Both the position numbers and the translations under genes were made by a program. Of a stretch of 64,000 bases of DNA, positions 60,870 through 64,000 are shown in pieces. Origin of the DNA: Channa striata (taxonomy: Eukaryota; Chordata; Actinopteri; Anabantiformes; Channidae); contig CM065183.1 in assembly GCA_033026295.1 (NCBI GenBank), forward strand, positions 15,703,157-15,767,156. Direction: 5' to 3'. How positions within the stretch are numbered: the stretch's first letter is position 1; each line of letters starts with the position of its first letter. The notes beneath the pieces are model-generated. The model made no database searches, was not told the DNA's origin, and saw only the letters and a list, made by a program, of their open reading frames with translations.

Positions 60870-61660
60870 ACGTAAAAACAGCCGATGTGTTTCAAGCAAA
60901 ATGGTCAATCAAAACCTGACGTCTGATCAGCGCATTCATAACTAAAAAAACAAAGACATTTAGGGATTCATTTCGTGTTACTTAAAATAAAGAAAGGGTT
61001 TTTGGAGCGTAGGCATATTGAATAAATGGCAGAGCCAAAACAGCAGACCTTGTTCTACTATCACAAGGCAAATTTGCAAATTGTAATATTGAACTATATA
61101 AAGTTAAGAGTTAGGAAATCTGATGAACTGTCCAAACAGAAATTTAAATAAATGACCATTATTAACAGTAAGGTAACATACTGCCTGTATTTTTCATACT
61201 TCTACCTGATCACCCAGATACATTCATAGGTAACCCCTGCTTATTTTGTTTTTTTTAAATCAACATTATAATGTTGATTTGAGGAATCGCAGTGGGTATT
61301 ACACAAATGTCATAAATAAATATGAGATAAGTAAATGGTCAAGATGTCAAATTACTTGAGAACAAACAGATTTTAATAAACACTAAAAGACACATCAAAG
61401 ATTATCGTGGAGAAAATCTGCCTCAGAATAATGTACACTGCCATTGTGTCTGTTCAATTCTCACTAACAACAGGTCAGATTTTCTAAAAAGTCTATTTTT
61501 GTTCCATTTGGTTGGAACAATACCACTCCTGTTAGTGCCCACCAACAAACCAATTAACCTGTTTCCAGTCACTTCTATATAAAAAGGGTTTTGAAGGATA
61601 GACCCACCAACGTGCTTGCACATAATTTTGACTTCTGGAAAGGATTACAAGAAGGTTTAT
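60870..61660. other. intergenic, shd promoter to yju2 3' end
   Basis: AT-rich, with no exon, RNA gene or repeat that I can support. The open frame at 61423-61623 (minus) resembles nothing known. Confidence 0.5.
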
Positions 61661-61665
61661 ATAAT

Positions 61666-61671
61666 TTTATT
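61666..61671 (-). terminator. candidate poly(A) signal of yju2
   Basis: AATAAA on the minus strand 53 bases past the yju2 stop codon, implying a very short 3' UTR of roughly 75 bases. Confidence 0.6.
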
Positions 61672-61724
61672 CCTTTCTGCACCACTCAGACAATTGTTTG
61701 TCAGTCATTCAAGTCATCTTCTTC

Positions 61725-64000
61725 TCATTCGCTGTCATTGCTGTCACTGTCTGAATACGCCCCCAGCAGACTGAGAGATGACCCATTTTGTGTGGTGACA
61801 GGCTTCGAAGCATTTGACTCAGCTGCCAATGCCTTTGTATCTGTAACACAAGATGCACAATGACTGTTTCTTTCAAATAAACACAAAAGTATGATTCAGG
61901 ACAAAAACAAGCTGCAAAACACTGTTGCAAAAAATTTAAATCCTAAATATACAAAGAAACATGCATACAAAATCACATATGTGTAAGGGAAAAAAGGAAC
62001 AAATCTGTCATATATGTCTATGAACAATTATCTGAAATTCAAATTATTAATCCTAAAGTCAGAAAGATTACACTAGATGTGTTACCTGTGTGTGAGGTGG
62101 GAGCAGCAGAAGCAGCAGACACTGAACTGGGTTTGTTGACGACTGCTGTTGGTTTCTTTCGTACAACCAGCGATCCTAGTGCTTTTCCACCACCCAGCGT
62201 CCCCACACTCCTCTCCCAGCTCTCCACCTTGGCTCTCTTCCCTCCTCCAGCTGCAGCTCCCTGTGGAAACACAACATGAGATCATCCATTAGTCCCTACC
62301 CAAACTTATTTTCTTTAGGTTCTTCTGATTAGTTTTTAGAATTTTCATTATCACATCAATACTAGGTATCAACAAAATGTTATTTCTTCTAATTATGACA
62401 TCTATTGCACATGTCTGTTCTGGAAGAGGGAAGGGGGATCCGTCCGCGGTTGCTCTTTCTGGGGTTTTCCATTTCCAAAGAAATGTTTCCCCTGTTAAAT
62501 TTTTTTTTAGGAAGTGGTTCCCATTTAAGTTCATCAGGGACCCCTGTCCTTCTTTTTTTCCTGCAACTATCCCTGTCCTACCCACTGATGATTACCAGGA
62601 TCAAGTCTCTTTAATTAATCAGAAGTTGGAAAATGTCAATTTGCTTTGTCTTCCCCATTCTAATGTACAATATACGCATCTTCCAACTTTTAATTGCCAA
62701 AGGTAATCTAGGTAATGTGCTTTGGGTAGTGCAGGGATTGTTAGAACACAAGCATTAGGTCCAGAGATGGGAATCAGAGGATAAGATAGGAACAGAGCAT
62801 GTCATTGTTGTACAGACTGTAAAGCCAATGAGGCAAATTCAAATTTGGAAACTGGGCTATGTGAATGACCACTACCAATTATACCTTTTTTTTCTCAATA
62901 TTATACATTATGTGAGAAGATGTGAAATAGGATGCCTACTTAACAAAAGAGCAAAACTATAACATTATTGTCTTGCATTGAAAAACCTGTAACTTTTCCT
63001 TTATGCCGTACAATTGACTTTTAGCCACTTGTGGGCAGCACAACACTGAAAGAATATTAAAGTAATATTGGCACACACGCTAGCAAGTATTTGCCTGGAT
63101 TCATTTACACCACATTTACCAATATTGGTGTATGTCTGCAGACACGTTTTAGGTCTTTTGACAATTGTAAAAACTTTGTCCAACCTTGTCTACCTGCTGT
63201 TTGACCAAACCAAAACAATACAGACTATAAACCAAAAAGATAAGCTGGAAGATGGTAAAAGCTTTATAGAGTTGTTAGTGTTTTGCTCTGTATGACATTA
63301 CATTTAGCAGTTAATAAAAATATAGATTACTGCAGCTTTAAATAGTTTTTTCATGCTTTCAATGTCCTCCCAACTAATAACATTCTGTAAAGGAGTACAA
63401 AAATTTAAATAAACAATCTGGAAAACCATAACAAATACTGTTCATACATGAGTGGTCAGATCAGATGTACCTGTGTATCTGCGGGCTTGTCATTTGTAAG
63501 GATGTCGGTTGGTTTGTCTGTGCTGGATTTTGGTTCCTGGGAGTCGCTGCAGCTTTTCTCTTCTTCCTCTGAATCGGAATCGGAGTCTCTAAGTCTTTTC
63601 ACAAGAGCACGCTCCAACATCTCTCTGTGAAACAGATTTTCCCAATTTCGGTTTTAATTAGGTGTTAAATGACTTTTACTGAAGGTTCACAGGGATTATA
63701 AGTGGAATATACACAGTAAAAAGAAGAAGAATTCAGTCTCAGATCAGGTCTTCGAGAACTCATGTAAAAATATTATATTTATATATAATTTTAAAGAAGG
63801 TTACTAATCATCAGTTGACACAACATTAACTATTTAAACAATCTTTACTCACTTTGTCTCTCGCTCATCCTCTTCTTTCTCCCTTTCCCTCTCTCTCCTC
63901 TCCATCTCTCTATAGCGATCAATCATTCCCTCAAAGTCCACCTGAGCCTGCCTTTGGTTCAACTCCTTCAGCTCCTGGAGGTTCTCCAAAACCTCCATCT
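61725..64000 (-). CDS. yju2: YJU2 splicing factor homolog (CCDC94), 3' exons; gene continues right of window
   Basis: Exons in transcript order: beyond 64000 to 63853, then 63624-63471, 62260-62086 and 61840-61725 (stop TGA 61727-61725). Phases 2, 0 and 1 join cleanly. The visible part begins MEVLENLQELKELNQRQAQ then VDFEGMIDRYREMERRE, the charged coiled-coil of CCDC94. It continues with an acidic DSDSDSEEEE segment, the conserved KVESWERSVGTLG and LVVRKK region, and ends SSLSLLGAYSDSDSNDSE, as in human YJU2 (end GAYLDSDDSNGSN). YJU2 is a step I spliceosome factor that stabilises branch-site interactions in the nucleus. The N-terminal zinc-binding domain lies outside the window. Next to shd, as near human SHD at 19p13.3. 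Confidence 0.94.
62395..62880 (+). repeat. degenerate teleost interspersed repeat in a yju2 intron
   Basis: CTGGAAGAGGGAAGGGGGAT, GTTGCTCTTTCTGGGGTTTT, CCCTGTTAAATTTTTTTTTA, and later GTACAGACTGTAAAGCC, GAGGCAAATTC and ACTGGGCTATGTGAAT occur in the order of a very common fish repeat (recalled as ...TGTAAAGCCCTCTGAGGCAA...GGGCTATA...). The 109-codon plus-strand open frame here is incidental. Confidence 0.5.

Noticed and set aside
62377..62706. 109-codon plus-strand open frame in a yju2 intron
   Set aside because: It falls within a recognisable interspersed repeat and has no coding features.
1..64000. CRISPR arrays, bacterial operons, phage genes, rRNA and tRNA genes
   Set aside because: No regularly spaced direct repeats, no tRNA cloverleaf or rRNA sequence recognised; gene structure is that of a vertebrate nuclear genome.

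Overview
The window is vertebrate nuclear DNA, most likely from a ray-finned (percomorph-type) fish. The reasons are intron-split genes with GT-AG junctions, CpG-rich promoters, abundant CA/TG microsatellites, and short interspersed repeats of kinds common in teleosts. No bacterial-style operons, viral genes or CRISPR arrays are visible. Exons were placed by hand from protein similarity, reading-frame phase and splice signals. Exon borders are therefore predictions, but the phases add up across the genes, with one exception in theg described below.

Layout: (1) 0.6-7.2 kb, plus strand: the last three coding exons and long 3' UTR of gna11 (G-protein alpha-11). (2) 8.3-15.2 kb, plus strand: complete tle5/aes (short Groucho/TLE corepressor) with a CpG-island promoter. 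(3) 15.2-19.5 kb: gene-free interval between convergent genes. (4) 20.4-34.8 kb, minus strand: complete plpp2 (lipid phosphate phosphatase 2), with a 10 kb first intron. (5) 37.1-47.4 kb, minus strand: a complete 14-exon gp130-type class I cytokine receptor without an Ig domain, closest by eye to IL-27R-alpha/IL-12R-beta-2-like receptors. (6) 48.9-52.0 kb, minus strand: theg (spermatid THEG-repeat protein), carrying an apparent one-base deletion. (7) 55.2-59.8 kb (5' UTR to about 60.7 kb), minus strand: complete shd (SH2 adaptor). (8) 61.7-64.0 kb, minus strand: the 3' part of yju2/ccdc94 (splicing factor), running off the right edge.

The genes do not form a pathway. They share history: human GNA11, TLE5, PLPP2, THEG, SHD and YJU2 all lie in 19p13.3, so the window is a reshuffled, compacted piece of that region with a cytokine receptor placed between plpp2 and theg.

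The points most worth a second look are the theg frameshift, the unassigned cytokine receptor and its location, an inverted pair of MITE-like elements inside the gna11 transcript, and X-box/CRE-like sites at the theg promoter. I did not find a convincing new molecular system.
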